Origin: Hydrogenophaga sp. BPS33
GTDB taxonomy: Bacteria; Pseudomonadota; Gammaproteobacteria; Burkholderiales; Burkholderiaceae_C
Direction of reading: 5' to 3'
Assembly (NCBI RefSeq): GCF_009859475.1
Contig: NZ_CP044549.1
Location: forward strand, 6,191,501 to 6,255,500
DNA length: 64,000 bases
In this document: in pieces, positions 54,722-64,000 of the stretch
Layout: the number at the start of each line of letters is the position of its first letter
How positions within the stretch are numbered: position 1 is the first letter of the stretch
Position numbers and translations under genes: made by a program
Notes under the pieces: generated by a model
The model's input: only the letters and a program-made list of their open reading frames with translations
What the model was told of the DNA's origin: nothing
Database searches by the model: none

Positions 54722-55633
54722 ATGGCCAAGGTATTCATCGATGGCGAAGCAGGCACCACCGGGCTGCAAATCCGCGAGCGTCTGCAGGACATGCCGCAGA
54801 TCGAGCTGATCAGCATCGCGCCCGAACGCCGCAAGGACCCTGCGGCCAAACGCGAGTTGATGGCGCAGTCCGATCTGGTCATCCTCTGTTTGCACGACGA
54901 CGCGGCGCGCGAGTCGGTCGCCATGATCGACGGTCTGTCGGGCAGGCAACCCAAGGTTATCGACGCTTCCACGGCCCACCGCACGGCGCCGGGCTGGGTG
55001 TTCGGCTTTCCCGAACTGGACGCCGGGCAGCGCAAGGCTGTCATGAACGCCAACCGCGTGGCCAATCCCGGCTGTTATGCCAGCGGCGCCATCGCATTGC
55101 TGCGCCCCCTGATCGACGCAGGCGTGGTGCCCGCCCATCACCCGGTCTCCCTGCCCGCCGTCAGCGGCTATTCGGGTGGCGGGCGCACCATGATCGAGGC
55201 GTACGAGCAAAGTCAGGCCCCGGCCTATGAGCTGTACGCGCTGGGCCTGACGCACAAGCACATTCCGGAGATCATGGCCTACACCGGCCTCACCCGCCGG
55301 CCGATCTTCATGCCCGCCGTGGGCAACTTTGCGCAAGGCATGCTGGTGCAGTTGCCGCTGCACCTGGACACGTTGCCAGGCAAGCCTGCCCTGGCCGATC
55401 TGAACGGCGTTTACAGCCTGCACTACGCCGGCAGCGAGTGGGTGAGCACCGAGCCGGCAACCGACAACGGCAAGCTCGATGCGCTGGCGCTCAACAACAC
55501 CAACAAGCTGGAAATTCGGGTGTTCGGCAACGCCGAAGCGCGACACGCAGTCGTGGTGGCCCGGCTCGACAACCTCGGCAAGGGTGCCAGCGGAGCCGCG
55601 GTGCAGAACCTCAAGCTGATGCTGGGCCTGTAA
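54722..55633 (+). CDS. argC: N-acetyl-gamma-glutamyl-phosphate reductase (type 2)
   Basis: 303 residues, the short ArgC type. NADP-binding start [18 protein letters not shown], active-site Cys in [10 protein letters not shown] and [10 protein letters not shown] with the catalytic His. Third step of arginine synthesis. GAGAAGGCGG lies ahead of the ATG. A CCTCCGA/TCGGAGG hairpin (55646-55667) after the stop may protect or end the transcript. Confidence 0.96.
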   Translation: MAKVFIDGEAGTTGLQIRERLQDMPQIELISIAPERRKDPAAKRELMAQSDLVILCLHDDAARESVAMIDGLSGRQPKVIDASTAHRTAPGWVFGFPELDAGQRKAVMNANRVANPGCYASGAIALLRPLIDAGVVPAHHPVSLPAVSGYSGGGRTMIEAYEQSQAPAYELYALGLTHKHIPEIMAYTGLTRRPIFMPAVGNFAQGMLVQLPLHLDTLPGKPALADLNGVYSLHYAGSEWVSTEPATDNGKLDALALNNTNKLEIRVFGNAEARHAVVVARLDNLGKGASGAAVQNLKLMLGL

Positions 55634-55645
55634 GCATCTGCGGCG

Positions 55646-55667
55646 CCTCCGAGCTGCGCTTCGGAGG
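55646..55667 (+). terminator. Hairpin after argC
   Basis: CCTCCGA-N8-TCGGAGG, 13 bases after the argC stop, without a T-run. Weak terminator or 3-prime stabilising hairpin. Confidence 0.35.
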
Positions 55668-55750
55668 TGTCGAATTCCGGGGTATTGGTTCGTCGTCGGT
55701 TCACAAGACGCCGGTGTGGGTATTGGCGCCAAACTCCGAGGAACCTTTCC

Positions 55751-57310
55751 ATGCACAAGGCTTCACCGCCCCCTGAGATAGCCCTACCCAAAGCCACGCG
55801 CCGTGAATGGGTCGCCTTGGGGGTGATTGCTCTGCCCTGCCTGGTCTACGCGATGGACCTCACTGTGCTGAACCTCGCACTGCCGGCCATCAGCACCGAT
55901 CTGCGCCCATCGGCCTCGCAACTGCTCTGGATCGTCGATATCTACGGCTTCATGGTCGCCGGCCTGCTGATCACCATGGGCACGTTGGGCGACAAGCTCG
56001 GGCGGCGGCGCCTGCTGATGATCGGCGCGGCGGCGTTTGCAGCGGCATCGGTAGCGGCGGCGCTTTCGACCACCGCACAGGCCCTGATCGCCACGCGCGC
56101 GCTGCTCGGCATCGCCGGCGCCACACTGGCGCCGTCGACGCTTTCGCTGATCTCCAACATGTTCCGCGACGAGCGACAACGCCGGGTGGCGATCGGCATC
56201 TGGATTTCGAGTTATTCGGTGGGCGGGGCGATCGGGCCGCTGGTGGGCGGCCTCATCCTGGAGTATTTCGCCTGGCCAGCCATCTTCTGGGCCGCCGTAC
56301 CGGTAATGTTGTTGCTGCTGGCGGTAGGCCCGTTCCTGCTGCCCGAGTACCGAGATGAAGCGGCTGGCCGCCTCGATTTGATCAGCGTGGGGCTCTCGCT
56401 CACCGCCGTCCTGGGTGGCGTGTTCGCGCTCAAGCAAGCGGCCGAAGGCCATTTGGGCGTGACCACCTGGGCGGTGGGCGTCCTGGGGTTGGCCGCTGGC
56501 CTTGCGTTCGTGCGCCGGCAACGCCGCATTCACTACCCGCTGCTGGACATCCAGCTGTTCGCCCAGCCCCGGTTCGCGGCCGCCATCTGTGCCTACGCGC
56601 TCACCTCGTTTGCGATGTTCGGCGTCTACATCTTCATCTCGCAGCACTTGCAGCTCGTGCTCGGGCTGTCGCCGCTGATGGCCGGCTTGTGCACCGTGCC
56701 TTGGTCGCTGTCGTTCGTGGTGGGATCGATGCTCACGCCTGCAATCGCGCAGCGCATCTCTGCGCCTCGCACGATGGTGATGGGCTTGGCCGTGGCGGCC
56801 GTCGGGTTTGCCGGCATGACGCTGGTGGACGGCGTGTACGGGCTGCCCGCGCTGGTGGTGGGCATGACGGTGATGGGCATCGGCATGGCGCCCGTGTTCA
56901 CGCTGGGCAACGACATCGTCATCAGCTCCGCGCCGCCCGAGCGCGCCGGCGCAGCTTCGGCGCTGTCGGAAACCAGCGCCGAGTTGTCCGGCGCATTGGG
57001 CATCGCGGTGTTCGGCAGCCTGGCGACGGGTTTGTACCGGGCCGGCATGGCGGGGCAGTTGCCCGAGGGTTTATCGACAGCGGCGGTGGCCGAAGCCGCG
57101 ACCTTGGGTGGCGCGCTCACCGTCGCGCAAGGCCTGCCCGCACCCGTGGCCGATGCGCTGCGGGTCGCCGCGCGCACCGCCTTCGTCGACGGCCTGCAAG
57201 TGGCCGCGGTGGTGGGCACGGCGATCATGGTGTTCAGCGGACTGTTGGCCTGGCGCATGCTGCGCGGCCCCGATACGCCAGCGGTCGCATCGACCTCGCA
57301 GCCGCGCTGA
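55751..57310 (+). CDS. DHA2-family MFS drug exporter
   Basis: 519 residues with about 14 membrane helices. Motif A is in GTLGDKLGRRRLLM, motif C-like sequence in GIAGATLAPSTLSLISNMF and the DHA2 start LPCLVYAMDLTVLNLALPAI with an Asp in helix 1. It resembles QacA/SmvA exporters of cationic biocides and dyes. GAGGAA precedes ATG 55751; the open frame continues upstream without a ribosome site. Single gene, convergent with recX (11 bases). Confidence 0.92.
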   Translation: MHKASPPPEIALPKATRREWVALGVIALPCLVYAMDLTVLNLALPAISTDLRPSASQLLWIVDIYGFMVAGLLITMGTLGDKLGRRRLLMIGAAAFAAASVAAALSTTAQALIATRALLGIAGATLAPSTLSLISNMFRDERQRRVAIGIWISSYSVGGAIGPLVGGLILEYFAWPAIFWAAVPVMLLLLAVGPFLLPEYRDEAAGRLDLISVGLSLTAVLGGVFALKQAAEGHLGVTTWAVGVLGLAAGLAFVRRQRRIHYPLLDIQLFAQPRFAAAICAYALTSFAMFGVYIFISQHLQLVLGLSPLMAGLCTVPWSLSFVVGSMLTPAIAQRISAPRTMVMGLAVAAVGFAGMTLVDGVYGLPALVVGMTVMGIGMAPVFTLGNDIVISSAPPERAGAASALSETSAELSGALGIAVFGSLATGLYRAGMAGQLPEGLSTAAVAEAATLGGALTVAQGLPAPVADALRVAARTAFVDGLQVAAVVGTAIMVFSGLLAWRMLRGPDTPAVASTSQPR

Positions 57311-57321
57311 GCGGCAGCCTC

Positions 57322-57783
57322 TCAACCTTCGTTGTCGTCGTCCGGTGCACCGCGCACCACACGCCGCGCCACATCGGCGCCGAAGCCACGCGTGAGCAGG
57401 AAGCGCATCTGCTTGCCCACCGCGGCGGCGTCGCTGGGTGTTTCGCCAAATTTCTTGCGCCAGACCTCCCGGGCCCGCGTCTCCTCCGAGTCCTGCAGAC
57501 CGGCCACGGCTTGCGCCACCGCTTGCGGGTCCAGGCCCTTGGCGTGCAGTTCCTGGCGCACGCGCGCGGCCCCCAGGCGGGCAGCGCGCCGGTGCACCAC
57601 CGACTCCAGCACCCGTTGCTCGTTGATGAATCCCTTGGCCTCGAGTTCGTCCAGGGCTTTGGCCAGTTCACCGGGCTCGGTTTCGTGCGCGCTCAGCTTG
57701 CGCTGCAGTTCGGAGCGCGAATGCTCGCGCCCCGCCAGCAACCGCAAGGCGCGGCCCTTCAGCGAGATCTGGTCGAAGGCCAT
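57322..57783 (-). CDS. recX: RecA regulatory protein RecX
   Basis: 153 residues, helical RecX repeats: ISLKGRALRLLAGREHSRSELQRKL, ALDELEAKGFINEQRVLESVV and VRQELHAKGLDPQAVAQAV. It limits RecA filament growth. It follows recA by 23 bases and so shares its LexA control. Confidence 0.95.
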   Translation of the reverse strand: MAFDQISLKGRALRLLAGREHSRSELQRKLSAHETEPGELAKALDELEAKGFINEQRVLESVVHRRAARLGAARVRQELHAKGLDPQAVAQAVAGLQDSEETRAREVWRKKFGETPSDAAAVGKQMRFLLTRGFGADVARRVVRGAPDDDNEG

Positions 57784-57806
57784 GCCGAAACAGCGCGACC
57801 CGCGCC

Positions 57807-58913
57807 TCAGGCAGCCGGTGCGGCGTCGGCGTCCTTGGCCTTCTTCTCGGCCTTGCCACCCTTGGCGGGCGCAGGCGCTTCTTCCACCGGCAGGAGCGGC
57901 ACGCCGAGTTCGGTGCGCACCTTGTTTTCGATCTCGATGCGCAGGTCGGTGTTCTCGCGCAGGAATTCGCGCGAGTTGTCGCGGCCTTGGCCGATCTTCT
58001 CGCCGTTGTAGGCGTACCAGGCACCCGACTTCTCGATGACGCGGTGGGTCACGCCCAGATCGAGAATTTCGCCCTCGCGGCTGATGCCTTCGCCGAACAG
58101 GATGTCGAATTCGGCGGTCTTGAAGGGCGGTGACACCTTGTTTTTCACCACCTTGACCTTGGTCTCGTTGCCAATCGCCTCTTCACCCTTCTTGATCGTG
58201 CCGGTGCGGCGGATGTCCAGGCGCACCGAGGCGTAGAACTTCAATGCGTTGCCACCGGTGGTGGTTTCGGGGCTGCCGAACATCACGCCGATCTTCATGC
58301 GGATCTGGTTGATGAAGATGACCATGCAGTTGGTCTTCTTGATGTGCGCGGTGAGTTTGCGCAGTGCCTGGCTCATCAGGCGGGCCTGCAGGCCGGGCAG
58401 CGAGTCGCCCATTTCGCCTTCGAGTTCGGCCTTGGGCGTGAGCGCGGCCACCGAGTCGACCACGATCAGGTCGACCGCGCCGGAGCGCACCAGGCTGTCG
58501 ACGATTTCGAGCGCCTGTTCACCGGTGTCGGGCTGGGAGATCAGCAGGTCTTGCAGGTTCACGCCGAGCTTCTGGGCGTACTGGATGTCCAGCGCGTGTT
58601 CGGCGTCGACGAAGGCGCATTGGCCGCCGAGCTTTTGCATCTCGGCAATCGCCTGCAGCGTGAGCGTGGTCTTGCCGGACGATTCCGGGCCGTAGATCTC
58701 GATCACGCGGCCACGTGGCAGACCGCCCACCCCAAGGGCGATGTCCAGGCCCAGCGAACCGGTGGAGACGACCTGGATGTCTTCGATCGTCTCGCCTTCG
58801 CCCAGCCGCATGATGGTGCCCTTGCCGAACTGCTTTTCGATCTGGGCCAGCGCGGCCTGCAAGGCCTTGGATTTTTCGCTGTTGAGGGGGTTGTTCTTGA
58901 CGGCTGCGTCCAT
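57807..58913 (-). CDS. recA: Recombinase A
   Basis: 368 residues. Walker [51 protein letters not shown] (Walker B) and the L2 loop region [16 protein letters not shown] are intact. The tail is Lys/Ala-rich and ends in DADAAPAA, slightly longer than in E. coli. Strand exchange and SOS co-protease. ATG 58913 lies 36 bases from a LexA box. Confidence 0.99.
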   Translation of the reverse strand: MDAAVKNNPLNSEKSKALQAALAQIEKQFGKGTIMRLGEGETIEDIQVVSTGSLGLDIALGVGGLPRGRVIEIYGPESSGKTTLTLQAIAEMQKLGGQCAFVDAEHALDIQYAQKLGVNLQDLLISQPDTGEQALEIVDSLVRSGAVDLIVVDSVAALTPKAELEGEMGDSLPGLQARLMSQALRKLTAHIKKTNCMVIFINQIRMKIGVMFGSPETTTGGNALKFYASVRLDIRRTGTIKKGEEAIGNETKVKVVKNKVSPPFKTAEFDILFGEGISREGEILDLGVTHRVIEKSGAWYAYNGEKIGQGRDNSREFLRENTDLRIEIENKVRTELGVPLLPVEEAPAPAKGGKAEKKAKDADAAPAA

Positions 58914-58949
58914 GAAAGCTCCTGAGCGGGTTGTTGGGGGTGAGCATGC

Positions 58950-58965
58950 CTGTAAATGCGTACAG
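58950..58965. promoter_or_regulatory. LexA (SOS) box of recA
   Basis: CTGTAAATGCGTACAG matches CTG-N10-CAG with CTGT and ACAG ends, 37 bases ahead of the recA start codon. Confidence 0.9.
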
Positions 58966-59020
58966 GCTGGATGCTTGAGCAGGAGTTTACAGCCGGGTTA
59001 AAAATCAACAAGCCGTTATT

Positions 59021-59047
59021 TGGTCAGTTTGCCTTACCATCTGACCA
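59021..59047. promoter_or_regulatory. MarR operator covering the marR start
   Basis: TGGTCAG (59021-59027) and CTGACCA (59041-59047) are perfect inverted arms 13 bases apart; the last A is the first base of the marR ATG. Position and symmetry suggest autorepression. Confidence 0.65.
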
Positions 59048-59565
59048 TGCCCGAAACCACCTTTGAGCCGCCCGACGACCGCTGGCGCGGCGGGCACCTG
59101 GGCCGCCTGATGGGCCTGGCATTGCGCCGCTTCGACGAGCGCGTGCTCAGCCTGATGGCGCACGACGCCAACGTGCCGCTGAGGCTCTCGCACCTGGCCG
59201 CGCGTGCGCAGGTGGGCGCGGCGCACATCCACATCACGCGCCATCTGGGCCTGCACGGCTCGCGCCTGACCGAACTGGCGCACCAGGCCGGCATGAGCAA
59301 GCAGGCCATGGGCGACCTGGTGACGCAGTGCGAAGCCTGGGGCCTGGTGCGGCGCGAGCCGGATGCGCACGATGCGCGCGCCCGGCGCATCGTGTTCACC
59401 GAGACCGGCCTGCTCTGGCTGGAGGCCTTTCGACATGCGGTCGCGCAAGCCGAAGCGGAGTTTCGCGCGCAAGTGGGCGACGCGGTGGCCACGGTGGTGG
59501 CGCTGGGCCTGGAAGCCTACGGATCGGAATCGCCCGGCGCGCGCGCCGCCGTGCCACCCCGGTGA
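59047..59565 (+). CDS. MarR-family transcriptional regulator
   Basis: 172 residues. Winged helix-turn-helix in the middle: RLTELAHQAGMSKQAMGDLVTQCEAWGLVRREPDAHDARARRIVFTE, with the wing DAHDARARR. Dimerisation helices flank it. ATG 59047 is chosen; an upstream GTG in frame would be inside the operator. No ribosome site is visible, so the mRNA may be leaderless. Divergent from recA. Target apart from itself unknown; the nearby kinase pair is a candidate. Confidence 0.88.
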   Translation: MPETTFEPPDDRWRGGHLGRLMGLALRRFDERVLSLMAHDANVPLRLSHLAARAQVGAAHIHITRHLGLHGSRLTELAHQAGMSKQAMGDLVTQCEAWGLVRREPDAHDARARRIVFTETGLLWLEAFRHAVAQAEAEFRAQVGDAVATVVALGLEAYGSESPGARAAVPPR

Positions 59566-59675
59566 AATCACCGGGTCCCGGGGCCACTACAGCGGCAGGC
59601 AGGCCTAAAATGAGCCGGCTCCAGCAGAGCATCCAGACAGACCCAGGGCGGCACGGGCCACCGAGGAGACACACC

Positions 59676-60330
<655 letters not shown>

Positions 60331-60350
<20 letters not shown>

Positions 60351-61839
60351 CACCGGGCCGCCGGGTGAGCCCTCCACCGCGAACGAACGGGTCGGGCAGA
60401 AGTCTTTCGGGTTGTTCCAACGCGAACAGCGCAGCCTGTTTGGCGAGATCCTGGACTGGATGCTCACGCCGCTGCTGCTGCTGTGGCCGCTCTCACTGGC
60501 CCTGACCTGGTTCGTGGCGCAGGGCATCGCCAGCCGGCCGTTCGACCGCGCGCTCGAATTCAACCTGCAGGCGTTAACGCAGTTCGTCACGAGCCACAAC
60601 GCCCAGATCAGCTTCAATCTCAACGCCCAGGCGCGCGACCTGCTGCGCGCCGATGACACCGACCTGGTGTACTACCAGGTGGTCGACCCGCGGGGCACGC
60701 TCGTCAGCGGCGAAGCGGACTTTCCCCGGCCCAGCGCAGAGGAGGTACCAGAGCCTGGGCGCGTGCTGCTGCGCGACGACATGGTGCGCGGCGACGAGGT
60801 ACGCGTGGCCTACACCTGGCTCGCGCGCTACGACAACGACAATCTGGTGCTGATGCAGGTGGCTGAGACGCGCGGCAAGCGCTCCACGCTGGCGGCCGAA
60901 ATCGTCAAGGGCGTGATGGTGCCGCAGTTCGTCATCCTGCCGCTGGCGGTGCTGCTGGTGTGGCTGGCGCTGGTGCGCGGCATCCGCCCGCTCAACGAAC
61001 TGGAGCAGCGCATCCGCGCGCGCAAACCCGATGACCTGAGCCCCATCCAGGAATCGGCGATTCCGCAGGAGGTGGCGCCGCTGGTGTCGTCCATCAACGA
61101 CTTGCTGACGCGGCTGAAAGCCTCGCTCACCACGCAGCGGCGCTTCCTCGCCGACGCCGCGCACCAGCTCAAGACGCCACTGGCCGGCTTGCGCATGCAG
61201 GCCGAACTGGCGCAGCGCGAGACCGACCCGCAAGAGATCCGCGGTTCGCTCCAGCAGATCGCGCGCTCCAGCGCGCGCGCCACGCACACGGTGAACCAGT
61301 TGCTCGCGCTGGCCCGCGCCGAGACCACCGGCCGCGCCTTGCCCAACGCGCGCGTCGATCTGGCAGGCCTGGTGCGCGGCGTCGTGCAGGACTCGGTGCC
61401 CCGGGCGCTGGAGCACGGCATCGACCTGGGCTGCGAAGGCGCCGAGGCGGTGCCGGAAGACTGCCTGATCGATGGCAACCCGATCTTGCTGCAGGAGATG
61501 GTGCGCAACCTGGTCGACAACGCCATCAACTACAGCGGGCGCGGCGGCGTGGTGACGGCGCGCGTGCTGGTCGACCGCTTCAGCGGCGTGCAGATCCTGC
61601 AAGTGGAAGACAACGGCCCGGGCATTCCCGAGAACGAGCGCGAGTATGTGCTGCAGCCGTTCTACCGCGCCCTGGGCACCAACGTGGACGGCTCGGGCCT
61701 GGGCCTGACCATCGTGCAGGAGATCGCGCAGCAACACGGCGCCACGGTGGAGATCGCCAGCGCACACCCCGAGCGCCACCCGCCGGGCCTGCTCGCCTCG
61801 GTGCGCTTCACACCGAGCACACCGCGGCCCCAGGCCTGA
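60331..61839 (+). CDS. Sensor histidine kinase (TctE-like)
   Basis: About 502 residues. Two membrane helices (about 44-66 and 198-218) with a periplasmic part between, then HAMP-like linker, HisKA box FLADAAHQLKTPLAGLRMQAE, and HATPase motifs NLVDNAINYSG, VEDNGPGIP and GSGLGLTIV. The PF08521-type 2CSK N-terminal sensor of TctE/QseC relatives fits. The start is unclear: TTG 60331 within the regulator gene is given; the conserved part begins at about residue 28 (LFQREQRSLFGEILDWMLTP), where a second TTG could be used. Confidence 0.92.
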
Positions 61840-61843
61840 TCGC

Positions 61844-62506
61844 TCAGGTGTTGGAGTCCGCCTTGGGCTTGTAGATGTTGAGCACCAGGCGCTCGCGCTC
61901 GATGGCGCGCGCCACCGCCGGCAAGGCGGCAAAGCGCTGGGCCAGAGCCCAGGTGGCGGGCAAGGTGGTCGGGTCGATGCCGGCAAATCCACCCCAGCGC
62001 AGCAAGGTGAGCGCATAGGCATCCAGCGCACCCGGGCGCTCGCCGGTCATCCACGGCGAAGCCTTCTCGGCCATGGCTTCGATCTCGCCCAGCAAGCCCC
62101 GGTACGCCTTGGCCGCGAAGGCGCGGATCGACTGCTTCGTCGCCTCGTCGTCGGCAAACTTGTCGGGCATGAACACGTGGGTGAACGTGGGGTGCACGGT
62201 GTTGTTCATCCAGGTCAGGGCCTGCAGCGCGCGCGTGCGCGCCAGTCCCGAGGCGGGCAGGATGCCGGCCTGCGGCAGCTTGGCATCCAGGTGCAGCAGG
62301 ATGGCCACGATCTGCGTGATCACCTGGTCATCGTCCACCAGCACCGGCACCTGGCCGCGCGGGTTGATCGCCAGGTACTCGGGGCTGCGCTGCTCGTTCT
62401 TGTGCAGCTTGACACTGTGCGGCTCGAACTCGACACCCGAGAGCTCGAGCATGCTGTGCGGCACGAAGGAACACGCGCCGGGGGCGAAATAGAGTTTCAG
62501 GCTCAT
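61844..62506 (-). CDS. Glutathione S-transferase 2
   Basis: 220 residues. Beta-class-like N-terminus MSLKLYFAPGACSFVPHSMLE with Cys12 in the place of the GSH-bound Cys of bacterial beta GSTs, NPRGQVPVLVDDD with cis-Pro, and a helical C-terminal half. Four bases separate its stop from the convergent kinase stop. It lies 22 bases downstream of the topoisomerase and could be on its transcript. Confidence 0.92.
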   Translation of the reverse strand: MSLKLYFAPGACSFVPHSMLELSGVEFEPHSVKLHKNEQRSPEYLAINPRGQVPVLVDDDQVITQIVAILLHLDAKLPQAGILPASGLARTRALQALTWMNNTVHPTFTHVFMPDKFADDEATKQSIRAFAAKAYRGLLGEIEAMAEKASPWMTGERPGALDAYALTLLRWGGFAGIDPTTLPATWALAQRFAALPAVARAIERERLVLNIYKPKADSNT

Positions 62507-62528
62507 GCGGACAATCCTTTGGAAAAAA

Positions 62529-64000
62529 TCAGCTGAGGTGCTGGCCCACGAGGCCGGCGATCTCGAACATCGTCACCTGGTCCTTGCCGAACACCGGGCG
62601 CAGCTTGGCGTCGGCGTTCACGCGGCGCTTGTCGGTGGCGTCCTGCAATCCGTGGGCCTTGATGTAGTCCCATAGTTTTTTCACCACCTCGGGACGCGAC
62701 ACCGCGCCTTCGCCAATCACCGCCGCGAGTGCGGCGCTGGGCTGCTTGCCGGTGGCGGCCGTGGTCTTGCGCGGTGCCTTCGCCTTCGGGGTGGTCTTGG
62801 TCGCCGCGGTTTTCTTCGCCGCGGGTGCCTTCTTGGCCGGGCCCGCAGCGGTCTTCGTCGGCGCGCCGGCCGCTGCCTTGCGCGGCGGGAACTTGCTGGT
62901 GCGCGGCTCGAATTCGAAGTTCACCTTGCCGGCCTCCTTGTCCCAGGCCAGGAAGGCCTTGAACGCGCGGCGTGTGCGCATGGAAACAAACTTGTCGAGC
63001 AGGTCGGTCTTGCCGGTGTCCAGCAGCTTGCTCATCTGCTCGCGCGCCACGGGCTGCTGCAGGATGATCTTGCCGCTCTTGAAATCGCAGGTGGGCGTGG
63101 GTTGCGCCATCGTGGGCACGGCCTTCTCGCACACGTAGTTGCTGCCGTGCTCGAACACCGCACCACCGCATTTGGGGCAGCGCCCGAGCGACTCGCTGCC
63201 GGTGAAGTCCACCAGCTCGCCCGATTCTTCGCCCTTCTTGTCATCGCCGAAGTCGAATTCGAGCTTCCAGTTCTTGTCTTCTTCGTTGTACTTGATGACG
63301 ATCTCGGCCACGAAAGGCCAGCCGGCCTTGGAGCGAAAGCCCTCGAGCGGTCCGATCTTCTTGTCGCGCAGCAGTTGCTCGGCCTCCTCCGGCTCGAAAG
63401 TACGGCCGGCCGGTGACTTCCCGAACGAGAAGCCGCAGCCTTCGCTGTTGCCGTTGGCACCGGTGCAGGCATAGCGCCGGTAATTCTCTTTCACCACGCC
63501 ACCGCAATTGGGGCAGGGCGTGGACAGCGTCGTGTAGTTGCCCGGGATGGTGTCGCGGTCGTACTCCTTGGCTTTCTTCACCATGCGTTCGGTCATGGCG
63601 GCGATCTCGCCCATGAAGGCGGTGCGGCTGAGCTTGCCCTGCTCCATCTGCGAGAGTTTGTATTCCCACTCGCCGGTGAGTTCGGCCTTGGAGAGTTCTT
63701 CCACCTGCAGACCGCGCAGCAGCGTCATGAGCTGAAAGGCCTTGGCGGTCGGGATGAGCTCGCGTCCTTCGCGCAGCATGTATTTCTCGGTCAACAGGCC
63801 TTCGATGATGGCTGCGCGCGTGGCTGGCGTGCCCAGGCCCTTTTCCTGCATCGCTTCGCGCAGTTCGTCGTCGTCCACCAGTTTGCCCGCGCCTTCCATG
63901 GCGCCCAGCAGCGTGGCTTCCGAGTAGCGCGCAGGCGGTTTGGTCTTCAGCGCCTTGGGCTCCGCCGATTCGGTGCGCACGGTCTCACCTTCGCGCACCG
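62529..64000 (-). CDS. topB: DNA topoisomerase III, C-terminal part with fused SWIB domain
   Basis: The gene runs in from the right edge; 490 residues are visible. First comes the end of the type IA core (ARYSEATLLGAMEGAGKLVDD, GLGTPATRAAIIEGLL), then two four-Cys zinc-finger-like repeats (CPNCGGVVKENYRRYACTG; CPKCGGAVFEHGSNYVCEK), a Lys/Ala/Thr/Pro-rich linker (about residues 365-410) and a SWIB domain to the end ([28 protein letters not shown]). The catalytic Tyr is outside the window. It relaxes and decatenates DNA. The SWIB end is nearly a copy of the free protein at 2063. Confidence 0.92.
   Translation of the reverse strand, partial: VREGETVRTESAEPKALKTKPPARYSEATLLGAMEGAGKLVDDDELREAMQEKGLGTPATRAAIIEGLLTEKYMLREGRELIPTAKAFQLMTLLRGLQVEELSKAELTGEWEYKLSQMEQGKLSRTAFMGEIAAMTERMVKKAKEYDRDTIPGNYTTLSTPCPNCGGVVKENYRRYACTGANGNSEGCGFSFGKSPAGRTFEPEEAEQLLRDKKIGPLEGFRSKAGWPFVAEIVIKYNEEDKNWKLEFDFGDDKKGEESGELVDFTGSESLGRCPKCGGAVFEHGSNYVCEKAVPTMAQPTPTCDFKSGKIILQQPVAREQMSKLLDTGKTDLLDKFVSMRTRRAFKAFLAWDKEAGKVNFEFEPRTSKFPPRKAAAGAPTKTAAGPAKKAPAAKKTAATKTTPKAKAPRKTTAATGKQPSAALAAVIGEGAVSRPEVVKKLWDYIKAHGLQDATDKRRVNADAKLRPVFGKDQVTMFEIAGLVGQHLS

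Overview
The window is GC-rich, gene-dense chromosomal DNA of a Burkholderiales bacterium. Gene content and order (glnE, yhdP, purB, recA-recX, sucCD, TctDE-like kinase pair, orphan tripartite-type binding proteins, PglL-type pilin glycosylation) fit Comamonadaceae, with Hydrogenophaga-like genera as a guess; no rRNA or tRNA gene is present to settle it. I see no IS element, prophage, tRNA gene or CRISPR array. Most of the window reads as stable chromosome. Two regions look accessory: the catabolic block at about 6.1-23.7 kb and the AT-richer pilin block at about 46.6-49.5 kb.

Layout. 1-3.4 kb: the end of a fused cytochrome oxidase subunit I/III gene with a small membrane partner, small unknown genes, a stand-alone SWIB-domain protein and a membrane P-loop ATPase that looks cut short. 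3.4-6.0 kb: an autotransporter adhesin. 6.1-18.6 kb: a catabolic region. A nine-gene leftward operon (18580 to 9310) encodes a HisD-type dehydrogenase, an SDR, a LacI regulator, an orphan tripartite-type binding protein, an HpcH/HpaI aldolase and a complete sugar-type ABC importer. A divergent LacI gene and a cupin-hydrolase pair lie beside it. Three near-identical palindromes (TGCATnCGnATGCA) sit at the two control regions and tie the block into one regulon. 19.3-23.7 kb: a second leftward operon with IclR regulator, M24 peptidase-fold hydrolase, threonine-synthase-like PLP enzyme and another orphan binding protein.

23.7-37.5 kb: a candidate structured small RNA, mltA, a DctSR-like two-component pair co-transcribed with a nitrilase-family hydrolase and yhdP, divergent glnE, a rhombosortase and a diiron ferritin-like protein. 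37.6-46.6 kb: a periplasmic glutathione peroxidase, an FAD oxidoreductase, GST, purB, a DUF3717/DUF1289 protein, a yybP-ykoY (Mn2+) riboswitch ahead of a TerC-family gene, a BepA-like M48 protease and moaC. 46.6-49.5 kb: type IV pilin with a sigma-54 promoter, followed through its terminator by a pilin accessory protein and a PglL O-oligosaccharyltransferase. 49.6-64 kb: a metallo-beta-lactamase-fold phosphodiesterase, an FHA/PP2C pair, sucCD, argC, a DHA2 exporter, recX-recA with a LexA box, an autoregulated MarR gene, a TctDE-like pair, a GST, and the C-terminal part of a topoisomerase III that carries its own SWIB domain.

The best candidates for something not described before are the LacI-controlled nine-gene pathway, the IclR/M24/PLP operon, the three-hairpin RNA at 23.8 kb, and the terminator-ribosome-site junction between pilin and its glycosylation genes. 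All functional assignments come from reading motifs; no database search was run.
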